DNA of 9,945 nucleotides from an uncultured Eubacteriales bacterium (GCA_934444895.1 CAKSDA010000055.1:1-9945); one strand, 5' to 3'. Positions 1 to 6,397 are shown, counted from the stretch's first letter. Made by a program: numbers and translations. Notes: generated from the letters alone by a model not told the origin.

Positions 1-303
1 CTGGCCGGTAATAATGTAATCTGCTTTTTTGTTTTTTGTCATAAGATTCATAGGTACCATACAAAACTGTGACGAAGCACCGCCCTGAAGGAAAAGAACC
101 TTATAGTTGTCCGGAATATTCATAAGTTCGCGAATGGATGCTTCGGCATCATCGATTATAGCCTGAAAATCCTTTGAACGGTGGGACATTTCCATAACCG
201 ATTGGCCGCTTGTGCCATATTCACACATTTCTTTTGCGGCTTCTTCCAAAACCTCTAACGGCAACATAGAAGGGCCGGCGCTGAAATTATAAACTCTTGA
301 CAT
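1..303 (-). CDS. serC: Phosphoserine aminotransferase, N-terminal part (runs off the left edge)
   Basis: SerC is a PLP-dependent enzyme that transaminates 3-phosphohydroxypyruvate with glutamate to give phosphoserine, the second step of serine synthesis; it can also act in pyridoxal phosphate synthesis. Only the first 101 residues are present, against about 360 for the family. Visible landmarks are the N-terminal YNFSAGPSMLP, the segment GTSGQSVMEMSHRS with the conserved His41-Arg42, and GGASSQF at 74-80, which contributes to the cofactor phosphate pocket. The catalytic lysine lies beyond the window. The ATG at 301-303 follows a strong GGAGG at a normal distance. The gene has its own consensus promoter just upstream. 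Identification of the family is secure; the missing part cannot be judged for intactness. Confidence 0.95.
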   Translation of the reverse strand, partial: MSRVYNFSAGPSMLPLEVLEEAAKEMCEYGTSGQSVMEMSHRSKDFQAIIDDAEASIRELMNIPDNYKVLFLQGGASSQFCMVPMNLMTKNKKADYIITGQ

Positions 304-353
304 AAATATACCTCCAAAATTAAGCTTTAAAACTTTTTATACATGTATATGCT

Positions 354-382
354 ATTATATTCCGCAAAAAGATATTTGTCAA
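354..382 (-). promoter_or_regulatory. Consensus sigma-A promoter of serC
   Basis: Read on the minus strand, TTGACA (382-377), a 17-base spacer and TATAAT (359-354) match the housekeeping consensus at all twelve positions. Transcription should start near 347, giving a leader of about 45 bases. A perfect 12-bp palindrome, TATACATGTATA (338-349), sits at that start point and could be an operator. Confidence 0.85.
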
Positions 383-442
383 GGAGATTGTTAAATATTT
401 AACAAAGATATTTTTTAAAAAACTTAAAAAAGCAAAAAACGA

Positions 443-476
443 CAAAAACATTGTTATTTTTTTAACAATGTTTTTG
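443..476 (-). terminator. Low-GC intrinsic terminator, probably of the aminopeptidase transcript
   Basis: A perfect 14-bp inverted repeat: arms 443-456 (CAAAAACATTGTTA) and 463-476, with a six-base loop. Read leftward, the second arm ends in a run of T, then TCG and a second T run. It is about 200 bases downstream of the aminopeptidase stop and points away from serC. The stem is AT-rich, so it is a weaker terminator than the GC-rich ones elsewhere here. The symmetric sequence could act in both directions. Confidence 0.5.
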
Positions 477-482
477 AAAAAG

Positions 483-583
483 TCGGCTGCATTAATCACT
501 AGGATTTTATTACTGTTTTATAATAATTTTTATGTTTCTCATTATAAAATAAATATAAAATCTTGTATAAAACATGCAGCCGA
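483..583. repeat. Nested long inverted repeat (possible MITE remnant or structured RNA)
   Basis: Outer arms TCGGCTGCAT (483-492) and ATGCAGCCGA (574-583) are a perfect 10-bp inverted repeat. Inside them 501-510 pairs with 555-563 with one bulged base, and 514-524 pairs with 541-551 with one G-T pair, leaving a 16-base loop. The whole can fold as one rod of about 100 bases. On the minus strand the outer stem is followed by CTTTTT. No coding capacity, no transposase and no clear target-site duplication is seen. It may be a small mobile-element remnant, an sRNA, or a terminator with a long loop. Confidence 0.5.
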
Positions 584-675
584 AATAAATATTAAATTTA
601 AAAGCAGTAAAAGCTAAACAAAGTAAATGCCAAAATGCAAAGGTGTTACATCTTTAAAAAACGCATAGAAAAATA

Positions 676-2082
676 TTAATTCATTTTTTCAAAAAACGCT
701 TTCATTGTAAGATATGCCATGTAAAGATCAAACTTTGCAATGGTTTCAAAAGGAGCGTGCATTGATAAAACAGGAACGCCGAGATCAACAACATTAACCC
801 CTAAATTCGCAATATACTTTGCAACCGTTCCGCCGCCGCCAATATCAACTTTACCAAGTTCGCCGATCTGCCATATTATATTCTCGTTTTCAATCATTGC
901 GCGAACCTTGCCTACATATTCGGCAGAAGCGTCTGATGTTCCGCTTTTTCCGCCGGCACCGGTATATTTTGTGATTACAACGCCATGATTTAAATATGCT
1001 GCATTAAGCGGATCCATAACATCTTTAAAGGTCGGATCTGTTCCGGCATTAACATCGGCTGAAAGACAATAACTGTTTCGAAGAGCAAGCGTAGTGCTTT
1101 TGCCAGCGGCTCTGCATAGGTCGTCAACAACATGGTAAAGCATGTCGGAATTAAGCCCGGTGTTTCCGTCTGATCCTATTTCCTCCTTATCGGCAAGAAC
1201 ACATATTGATGTTCTTCTGGGATTTGAAACTTCAAGTACAGCCGAAAGGGAAGGATAGGCGCAAACACGGTCGTCGTGTCCGTACGATCCTATCATTGAA
1301 CGATCAAGTCCCAAATCTCTGGCCTTGAATGCCGGTACGCACTCAAGCTCAGCAGATAAAAAGTCATCTTCACATACACCGTATTTTTCAAAAAGAATAT
1401 TTAAAATATTAAGCTTTACAAGCTCACTTTCACTATCATCTCTGAAAGGCATGCTGCCTACCAGAACATTCAGTTCTTCGCCCTTTATGCCTTTTGAAAG
1501 CGGCCTTTTGCTTTGCTCTGCCGCAAGATGCGGAAGCAGATCGTTCACAACAAAAATCGGTTCGTCGTCCTTTTCCCCGATACAAACATTTATAACGCTT
1601 CCGTCTTTTTTAACAAAAACTCCGTGAAGCGCAAGCGGAATGGCTGTCCACTGATATTTGCGTATTCCTCCGTAATAGTGGGTTTTTAAAAGAGAAAGTT
1701 CAATATCCTCGTAAAGCGGATTTGGTTTTAAATCCAAACGCGGAGAATCAATGTGAGCCGCTGAAATGTTTGCCCCGTTTTCAATATCGTCGGTACCCAT
1801 TACAATGAAAATTGCTGATTTTTTGTGATTGTTTATATACATTTTGTCTCCAGGTTTGTATGCTTTTTTGGGATCAAATTCAACAAACCCGGCTTTTTTT
1901 GCCATGTTTACGGATACCTCTGTAGCCTCTCTTTCAGTTTTTGCCGAATTAAGAAAGTCTTTGTATCCTTCTGCAAAGTCAAAGGACAGCTCAATTGTTT
2001 TGTCATCCGACTCCTTAAGGCCGTTCTTATTTTTTAAAAATAGTTTTTCCTTCAAAAGAGCTGCTTTCGATTTTTCTTTCAT
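676..2082 (-). CDS. apeA: M18-family zinc aminopeptidase
   Basis: The protein is a cytosolic dinuclear-zinc aminopeptidase that removes N-terminal residues, often acidic ones, from peptides. Its 468 residues fit the M18 family. The metal and catalytic residues can all be found: His110 in AAHIDSPRLDLK, Asp270 in YGHDDRV, the Glu300-Glu301 pair in DKEEIGS, Asp343 in SADVNAG and His442 in SMHAPFE. The glycine-rich KSGTSDASAEY (379-389) is also typical. The ATG follows GGGAGG at a good distance. It lies 136 bp downstream of coaE on the same strand. A TATAAT at 2144-2139 in the gap lacks a good -35, so it may be read from the upstream operon or from a weak promoter of its own. Family identity is sure; substrate preference is inferred. 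Confidence 0.93.
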   Translation of the reverse strand: MKEKSKAALLKEKLFLKNKNGLKESDDKTIELSFDFAEGYKDFLNSAKTEREATEVSVNMAKKAGFVEFDPKKAYKPGDKMYINNHKKSAIFIVMGTDDIENGANISAAHIDSPRLDLKPNPLYEDIELSLLKTHYYGGIRKYQWTAIPLALHGVFVKKDGSVINVCIGEKDDEPIFVVNDLLPHLAAEQSKRPLSKGIKGEELNVLVGSMPFRDDSESELVKLNILNILFEKYGVCEDDFLSAELECVPAFKARDLGLDRSMIGSYGHDDRVCAYPSLSAVLEVSNPRRTSICVLADKEEIGSDGNTGLNSDMLYHVVDDLCRAAGKSTTLALRNSYCLSADVNAGTDPTFKDVMDPLNAAYLNHGVVITKYTGAGGKSGTSDASAEYVGKVRAMIENENIIWQIGELGKVDIGGGGTVAKYIANLGVNVVDLGVPVLSMHAPFETIAKFDLYMAYLTMKAFFEKMN

Positions 2083-2171
2083 AATAATTTCCTCCCTGTG
2101 CTTAATATGATTTTTGCTTTTTATTAATTACGAAGATAATTATAGCTTTTAATTGTTAATTATTTTTAATC

Positions 2172-2216
2172 TTTCTGCAAAACTTTTTTGTAATATTTTT
2201 CTGCAATACTTTTTTG
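2172..2216. repeat. Short imperfect tandem duplication at the 3' end of coaE
   Basis: TTTCTGCAA-A-ACTTTTTTG at 2172-2190 recurs as TTTCTGCAA-T-ACTTTTTTG at 2198-2216, 18 of 19 bases identical with a period of 26. The second copy abuts the coaE stop codon (2219-2221). It looks like a small slippage or duplication event in non-coding DNA. No stem-loop accompanies it. Confidence 0.75.
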
Positions 2217-2218
2217 AT

Positions 2219-2791
2219 TTAACCTTTTAAGAATACAAGGGCTTGCTCTTTATAACTATTAAGATCTCCGTTATTGCGAATAATATGCTCTGTGCGGTCG
2301 GTATAAAATGAATCCGGTTTTGCCGCATTGAGGCGAGCCGATAATTGGGATTCGTTTAAACCGTCACGGTTTTTGATCCGCGACCTTCGAAAGCTTTCAT
2401 CAGCTAACACCGCAATAACAAAATCACATTCGCGGTCAAGTCCGCTTTCAAAAAGCGTAGGAGCGTCAATGAGTATTTTGTCACTTACTAAAGAAGCGTC
2501 TTCAATTTTTTTTAAAACCAACTTTACCACGGCAGGAAGCATAATGCCGTTTAAAATTTCCGTTTTGCTTTTAGAAGAAAATGCAGTTTGCGCCAAACGC
2601 TTTCTGTTTAAAAGATGATTTTCAAAAGCCTCCGGAAAGGCTTTTTCAAGCCTTTGAAGAGTATCTTCGTTATTAGAAGCTTCCCTTGCAAGAGCGTCAC
2701 AGTCAACAACGAAAAAACCTGCTTCTTTTGCCCAGTTTGCAAGTGTGCTTTTTCCGGTGCCGCTGGGTCCGGTAAGTCCGATTATTTTCAT
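2219..2791 (-). CDS. coaE: Dephospho-CoA kinase
   Basis: CoaE phosphorylates the 3'-hydroxyl of the dephospho-CoA ribose with ATP, the last step of coenzyme A synthesis, in the cytosol. The 190 residues match the family length. Visible are the P-loop GPSGTGKST (8-16), VDCDALAREA (29-38) with the acidic pair Asp30/Asp32, DAPTLFESGL (109-118), and the arginine-rich lid RRSRIKNRDGL (135-145). The usual His-Pro of the CoA domain appears as Leu-Pro (residues 85-86), a change at a normally conserved site. The start overlaps the sua5 stop as ATGA, and AAGGTG lies at proper spacing inside the end of sua5, so translational coupling is likely. Confidence in family is high. Confidence 0.94.
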   Translation of the reverse strand: MKIIGLTGPSGTGKSTLANWAKEAGFFVVDCDALAREASNNEDTLQRLEKAFPEAFENHLLNRKRLAQTAFSSKSKTEILNGIMLPAVVKLVLKKIEDASLVSDKILIDAPTLFESGLDRECDFVIAVLADESFRRSRIKNRDGLNESQLSARLNAAKPDSFYTDRTEHIIRNNGDLNSYKEQALVFLKG

Positions 2792-3816
2792 AATTTTATC
2801 ACCTTGAATCCGGCTGCCCTTATTAAGCGATTATACACTGCAAGGCCTATGCCGTCGGTGCTCGGAGCGTGAACAACAACCGTTTTTGTTTTCATTTCAT
2901 CAACTGTTCTGAGCGCCGAAAACAACCTTTCTGCCTGTGCGGCATGATCTTTTATATCTCCGAGCGATAAGGTCTTTAAAACCGTATTTTTTGCGTCTTG
3001 ATCATAACAAATAGCAAGCTCAAACTTTTCTTTGTTTTTGCTACAAAACTCACAGAATTTTTCGCTGCTGCCAATAACCATGGTTACATCGGAATTCGGA
3101 GCATAATGACGATATTTCATACCGGGAGAGGAAACAACAGCGTTCGGATTTATTTTTTCGGTTACGGCGGGGTCAATAATAAGATCCGGAACAATTTTTC
3201 TTAGCTGTTCAGGTGTAATTCCGCCCGGACGAAGAAGTTTAGGCGCTTCGCCGCAGAATGAAACAACTGTGGATTCAACCCCAACGCTGCAATCGTTTGA
3301 AACAACAATGGCGTCTATTTTGCCGAAAAGATCATTAATGACATGCTTTGCGGTTGTGGGACTCGGAGAGCCTGAAATGTTGGCCGAAGGGGCTGCAAGA
3401 GGAACTCCGGCAGCGTGGATAATTGCTCTTGCAACATCATTAGACGGCATTCTGACTGCCACAGTATTAAGTCCTCCTGATACTGCCGATGGAATTTTAT
3501 CTGTTTTTTCTACAATGGCGGTAAAAGGTCCGGGCCAAAAGGCCTTCATGCACATTTTTGCCTTTTCGCTTACATTGCATGTAATTTCTTTAAGCTCCGA
3601 AATATCGGAAATATGAACAATAAGCGGATTATCTCCGGGACGGCCTTTTGCTTTGAATACATTGTGAACCGATTTGCAGTTAAATGCCGAAGCTGCAAGT
3701 CCGTATACCGTTTCGGTAGGAATTGCAACAAGTCCGCCGTTTCTAAGAATCTCACCGGCTTCATTAATTGCCGATATATCATCAGGGCTTTTAGCTTTGA
3801 GTAATTTCGTGTTCAT
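2788..3816 (-). CDS. sua5: L-threonylcarbamoyladenylate synthase, Sua5 type
   Basis: The enzyme makes threonylcarbamoyl-AMP from threonine, bicarbonate and ATP, the first step of the t6A37 modification of tRNAs that read ANN codons. This is the long form (342 residues), as in Bacillus YwlC, not the short TsaC. The YrdC-type domain covers about 12-205, with PTETVYGL (33-40), KGRPGDNPL (57-65), PSANISG (143-149) and VESTVVS (180-186). The linker signature SPGMKYRHYAP (230-240) is intact and leads to the C-terminal Sua5 domain, which ends in GIGLAVYNRLIRAAG. It starts 17 bp after prfA with only a modest AAGAAGTGA ribosome binding site, and overlaps coaE by 4 bp. The arrangement with prfA is common in Firmicutes. 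Confidence 0.94.
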   Translation of the reverse strand: MNTKLLKAKSPDDISAINEAGEILRNGGLVAIPTETVYGLAASAFNCKSVHNVFKAKGRPGDNPLIVHISDISELKEITCNVSEKAKMCMKAFWPGPFTAIVEKTDKIPSAVSGGLNTVAVRMPSNDVARAIIHAAGVPLAAPSANISGSPSPTTAKHVINDLFGKIDAIVVSNDCSVGVESTVVSFCGEAPKLLRPGGITPEQLRKIVPDLIIDPAVTEKINPNAVVSSPGMKYRHYAPNSDVTMVIGSSEKFCEFCSKNKEKFELAICYDQDAKNTVLKTLSLGDIKDHAAQAERLFSALRTVDEMKTKTVVVHAPSTDGIGLAVYNRLIRAAGFKVIKL

Positions 3817-3833
3817 ATGTAAAAATCACTTCT

Positions 3834-4913
3834 TTAAACTTCATAATCGGAGGATTTGAGCATTTCGGCGCGGTAATAGGTTGTAAGCGCGTCAATAATT
3901 TCATCAAGATCTCCGTTTAAAATCTGCTCAATTTTATAAAGGGTAAGACCGATTCGGTGATCTGTTACACGGCCTTGAGGATAATTGTAAGTTCTGATTC
4001 TTTCGCTTCTGTCGCCGGTGCCGACCTGATTTTTTCTGTCGCTTGCAATGGCGTCATTGTGTTCCTTCATTTTAGCTTCATACAAACGGCTTCTGAGAAC
4101 CTTCATAGCCTTATCTTTGTTTTTATACTGGCTTCTTTCGTCCTGACATTCAACAACAACACCGGTTGGAATATGGGTGATTCTTATAGCGGATTCTGTT
4201 TTGTTAACATGCTGACCGCCGGCACCGCCGGAACGGTATGTGTCAATTTGCAAATCTGCCGGATTAATTTCAAACTCAACTTCTTCCGCTTCAGGCAGAA
4301 CCGCAACCGTAACGGTTGAAGTGTGAATTCGCCCTGAGGTTTCGGTTTCCGGAACCCTTTGAACCCTGTGTACTCCGCTTTCGTATTTAAATCTTGAATA
4401 TGCGCCCTCGCCCTCAATAAGTATACTTACTTCTTTAATTCCGCCGAGTTCGGTTTCATTAATATTCATAATCTCGGTTTTCCAGTGGTGAGATTCCGCA
4501 TACATTGTATACATTCTCATAAGAGATGAAGCAAACAAAGCGGCTTCTTCTCCTCCGGCACCTCCGCGTATTTCAATGATAACATTTTTCTCATCATTCG
4601 GATCGTGTGGAAGCAGAAGAATTTTAAGTTCTTCTGCCGTTTGCTCCATAATTTTTTTTGATGTGGTAAGTTCCTCTTCGGCAAGCTCCTTAAAATCTTT
4701 ATCCAGCCCGCCTTCATCAAGAAGAGCGCGAGCCTCGTTAACATTTTCTTCCGCTTTGCGATATTCGCGGTATTTTTCAACAATAGGGGTTAGGTATTTG
4801 TGCTCCTTCATAAGTTTTCTGTAGGTATTGTTATCCGAAATAATATCAGGATTAATAAGTTCTTCGCTTATTTCGTTATATTTTTGTTCAACTGCTTTTA
4901 ATTTTTCCAGCAT
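3834..4913 (-). CDS. prfA: Peptide chain release factor 1
   Basis: RF1 recognises UAA and UAG in the ribosomal A site and triggers release of the finished peptide. I start it at the ATG at 4911-4913 (359 residues), not the in-frame ATG at 4938-4940. The inner start has AAAGGA upstream, whereas the outer ATG has no such site. The inner start also places the PxT stop-recognition tripeptide (here PET) at 188-190 and the catalytic GGQ at 232-234, almost exactly as in Escherichia coli RF1. PET rather than SPF separates it from RF2. GVHRVQRVPETE and SGGAGGQHVNKTESAIR are both intact. The gene for the GGQ methyltransferase PrmC, often next to prfA, is absent here. The spacer of about 13 bases after AGGA is slightly long. 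Confidence 0.95.
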   Translation of the reverse strand: MLEKLKAVEQKYNEISEELINPDIISDNNTYRKLMKEHKYLTPIVEKYREYRKAEENVNEARALLDEGGLDKDFKELAEEELTTSKKIMEQTAEELKILLLPHDPNDEKNVIIEIRGGAGGEEAALFASSLMRMYTMYAESHHWKTEIMNINETELGGIKEVSILIEGEGAYSRFKYESGVHRVQRVPETETSGRIHTSTVTVAVLPEAEEVEFEINPADLQIDTYRSGGAGGQHVNKTESAIRITHIPTGVVVECQDERSQYKNKDKAMKVLRSRLYEAKMKEHNDAIASDRKNQVGTGDRSERIRTYNYPQGRVTDHRIGLTLYKIEQILNGDLDEIIDALTTYYRAEMLKSSDYEV

Positions 4914-5019
4914 TAATAAAATACATTCCTTTCGTTTCATGCGGTAGGTTCAAGTACTGTAACACTAGGCAAACAGTGATAAATACGAATCTTTTTTAAA
5001 GTTATAAATCTTTAAACAG

Positions 5020-5202
5020 CTATAAAGCGGACTGTACGGTTTTAATGCTTTTTTCAATTTTACGGCGAGGTGCCATTACCTCATGACCGCAACCATTGCA
5101 TTTGATTTTAAGATCCATGCCTACTCTTAAAACACTAAAACTGTCTGATCCGCAGGGATGTTTTTTTTTCATAATAATTGTATCACCGACCGAAAGATCC
5201 AT
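5020..5202 (-). CDS. DUF951 family small protein
   Basis: This 60-residue protein belongs to a short family widespread in Firmicutes whose role is not established. The family hallmarks are VGD near the start, MKKKHPCGSDSFSVLRVGMD in the middle, and KCNGCG. Cys17, Cys35 and Cys38, with His15 or His40, could make a small zinc site, which is inference. The ATG follows AAAGGCGG at suitable spacing. It is the first gene of the leftward run ahead of prfA, separated from it by 106 bp, with a promoter about 110 bp upstream. The gap to prfA contains only a weak 7-bp AT hairpin (4995-5016) and no convincing terminator, so cotranscription is plausible. Confidence 0.88.
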   Translation of the reverse strand: MDLSVGDTIIMKKKHPCGSDSFSVLRVGMDLKIKCNGCGHEVMAPRRKIEKSIKTVQSAL

Positions 5203-5229
5203 ACGGATACCGCCTTTCGCAGTTTCTTT

Positions 5230-5299
5230 GAATTTTTAAATAATGGTCTTAAATATTCAAATATTCATTTAAAGCGTTAAATAAAATATTTAAAAATTC
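5230..5299. repeat. 13-bp perfect inverted repeat in the DUF951 leader
   Basis: GAATTTTTAAATA (5230-5242) is matched exactly by its reverse complement at 5287-5299, enclosing 44 bases that contain a weaker internal pairing (TTAAAT 5249-5254 with ATTTAA 5267-5272). It falls between the predicted leftward transcript start (about 5306) and the DUF951 start codon, so it would form in the mRNA leader. The low GC content makes chance a real possibility. Confidence 0.45.
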
Positions 5300-5312
5300 T
5301 TCTTAAAATACT

Positions 5313-5341
5313 ATTATATGCCAGAAATTAAAAAAATACAA
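5313..5341 (-). promoter_or_regulatory. Probable promoter of the DUF951-prfA run
   Basis: On the minus strand, TTGTAT (5341-5336), a 17-base spacer and TATAAT (5318-5313). The -10 is perfect and the -35 keeps the TTG. Its -35 lies 11 bases from the -35 of the divergent thiT promoter, so the two could compete for polymerase. Confidence 0.6.
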
Positions 5342-5352
5342 GAACTAAGTCC

Positions 5353-5381
5353 TTGACAAACGATATAAATATCTTTATAAT
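5353..5381 (+). promoter_or_regulatory. Consensus sigma-A promoter of the thiT riboswitch transcript
   Basis: TTGACA (5353-5358), a 17-base spacer and TATAAT (5376-5381) match the consensus completely. The expected start near 5388-5390 is only a few bases before the riboswitch aptamer, as needed for a riboswitch at the very 5' end of its transcript. Confidence 0.88.
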
Positions 5382-5390
5382 ATTAAAAAA

Positions 5391-5490
5391 TAGCAAGGGG
5401 TGCTGGCGTGTTTGCGCAGGCTGAGAGAATTTTTATTCAACCCTCTAACCTGATACGGATAATACCGGCGTAGGGATGTAAATAATAAGC
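5391..5490 (+). promoter_or_regulatory. TPP riboswitch aptamer (THI element)
   Basis: All conserved blocks occur in order: GGGGTGC (5397-5403), GGCTGAGA (5419-5426), ACCC (5440-5443), CCTGAT (5449-5454), GGATAAT (5457-5463) and GCGTAGGGA (5468-5476). The spacing is that of a compact bacterial aptamer. It binds thiamine pyrophosphate in the nascent mRNA. The closing P1 helix is weak next to the core; GCAAG (5393-5397) can pair with CTTGC (5490-5494), which may be part of the switch. An intrinsic terminator follows 50 bases later, so the switch is expected to work by premature termination when TPP is abundant, turning thiT off. Confidence 0.96.
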
Positions 5491-5525
5491 TTGCCGTTTT
5501 GCGGCACTTTTGCTGTGGTTATTTT

Positions 5526-5552
5526 ACGCGCCGAGTTTTCGGCGCGTTTTTT
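5526..5552 (+). terminator. Riboswitch-controlled intrinsic terminator before thiT
   Basis: Arms ACGCGCCGA (5526-5534) and TCGGCGCGT (5539-5547) form a perfect 9-bp GC-rich stem with a four-base loop, followed by a T run (5547-5552). It lies between the aptamer and the thiT ribosome binding site (GGAGG, from 5558). A smaller hairpin, TGCCG/CGGCA (5492-5496 with 5502-5506), sits between aptamer and terminator and may be part of the alternative fold; I could not identify a convincing complete antiterminator. Confidence 0.88.
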
Positions 5553-5569
5553 GCTTTGGAGGAATACAT

Positions 5570-6397
5570 ATGGGAAAAAATAAAGAGAAAATGTTCACAA
5601 CCTATAAAATTACAGAAGGGGCAGTAATGCTGGCACTGTCTTTTGTGCTGAGTTATGTAAAAGTAATCTCCCTTCCGTATGGCGGAAGCGTTACTGCCTG
5701 CAGCATGCTGCCTATAATTATTTTGTCTTACAGATACGGCGCTTTGTTCGGTACTTTTTGCGGATTTGTAAGCGGAATTTTACAACTGCTTACCGATACA
5801 AATATACTGTCATACGCAACCTCTCCAATGGCGGCAGCGGCAATTGTTGTGCTTGATTATTTGCTGGCATTTTCGGTAATAGGTTTGGCAGGAATTTTCA
5901 GAAATAAAATTAAAGATCAAACAAGCGCAATAACACTCGGAACCTTAATTGCGGTCTTTTTGAGATATGTATGCCATGTTATATCAGGCTGTACCGTTTG
6001 GGCAGGACTTTCAATACCCACAAAACAGGCGTTTTTGTATTCTATAGTTTATAATGCAACATATATGCTGCCGGAACTTATCATAACGGTTTTCGTAGCT
6101 GTATATCTTTCAAATGCGGTGGATTTTTCAGGCAAGCAATATACAAGAAAAATCACATCGGAAGAAAAAACAAAAAGCTATGTTTTTAAAGTGTTGGGAC
6201 TTGGTATTGCCGCCGCAGCAGTTATTACGGATACGGTTTTGATTTTTTCAAAGTTGCAGGATGCCAAAACAGGCGTATTTGATATTACCGGTATTACAAG
6301 AATAAACCTTGTTGCATTTATAATTGTAACTGCTTTGGGCATAGCGGGATTTGTATTAAGCAGGTTCGGCTATAAAAAGACGACGGGCAGAGAATAA
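5570..6397 (+). CDS. thiT: ECF transporter S component for thiamine, with a C-terminal extension
   Basis: ThiT is the membrane substrate-binding subunit of an energy-coupling factor transporter; it captures thiamine and docks on a shared EcfA-EcfA'-EcfT module, which is not encoded here. The ATG at 5570 follows GGAGG at good spacing; the longer frame back to 5510 would run through the terminator and is rejected. The first 185 or so of 275 residues form the usual six-helix unit, with family-like segments LDYLLAF (95-101), RYVCHVISG (132-140) followed by W144, and YNATYMLPE (161-169), consistent with the thiamine pocket. Beyond this lies a basic/polar linker (about 186-205) and two further likely helices (about 206-227 and 246-266), giving a protein much longer than the usual 190 or so residues. 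TPP control through the upstream riboswitch supports thiamine as substrate. Confidence 0.93.
   Translation: MGKNKEKMFTTYKITEGAVMLALSFVLSYVKVISLPYGGSVTACSMLPIIILSYRYGALFGTFCGFVSGILQLLTDTNILSYATSPMAAAAIVVLDYLLAFSVIGLAGIFRNKIKDQTSAITLGTLIAVFLRYVCHVISGCTVWAGLSIPTKQAFLYSIVYNATYMLPELIITVFVAVYLSNAVDFSGKQYTRKITSEEKTKSYVFKVLGLGIAAAAVITDTVLIFSKLQDAKTGVFDITGITRINLVAFIIVTALGIAGFVLSRFGYKKTTGRE

Larger units (their letters stand above)
304..675. other. 372-bp intergenic region between serC and the aminopeptidase gene
   Basis: This AT-rich stretch has no credible reading frame. From left to right it carries the serC ribosome binding site, leader and promoter (to 382), the AT-rich hairpin at 443-476 and the nested inverted repeat at 483-583. 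In 584-675 I see only a weak short hairpin-like sequence around 640-656 (AAAGGT/ATCTTT) just past the aminopeptidase stop. Confidence 0.7.

Noticed and set aside
1325..1627. Open frames antisense to or inside the aminopeptidase, CoaE, Sua5 and RF1 genes
   Set aside because: All lie opposite or within strongly conserved coding sequence, without ribosome binding sites or recognisable protein families.
4914..4940. Upstream in-frame ATG of prfA adding nine residues
   Set aside because: No ribosome binding site precedes it, and the inner start places PxT and GGQ at the residue numbers seen in other RF1 proteins.
4995..5016. TTTAAAG/CTTTAAA hairpin between DUF951 and prfA as a terminator
   Set aside because: Only 7 AT-rich pairs with an 8-base loop and no T run on the leftward transcript.
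5510..5569. Longer thiT reading frame beginning inside the riboswitch expression platform
   Set aside because: The added 20 residues are coded across the terminator hairpin, and the ATG at 5570 has a strong GGAGG site.
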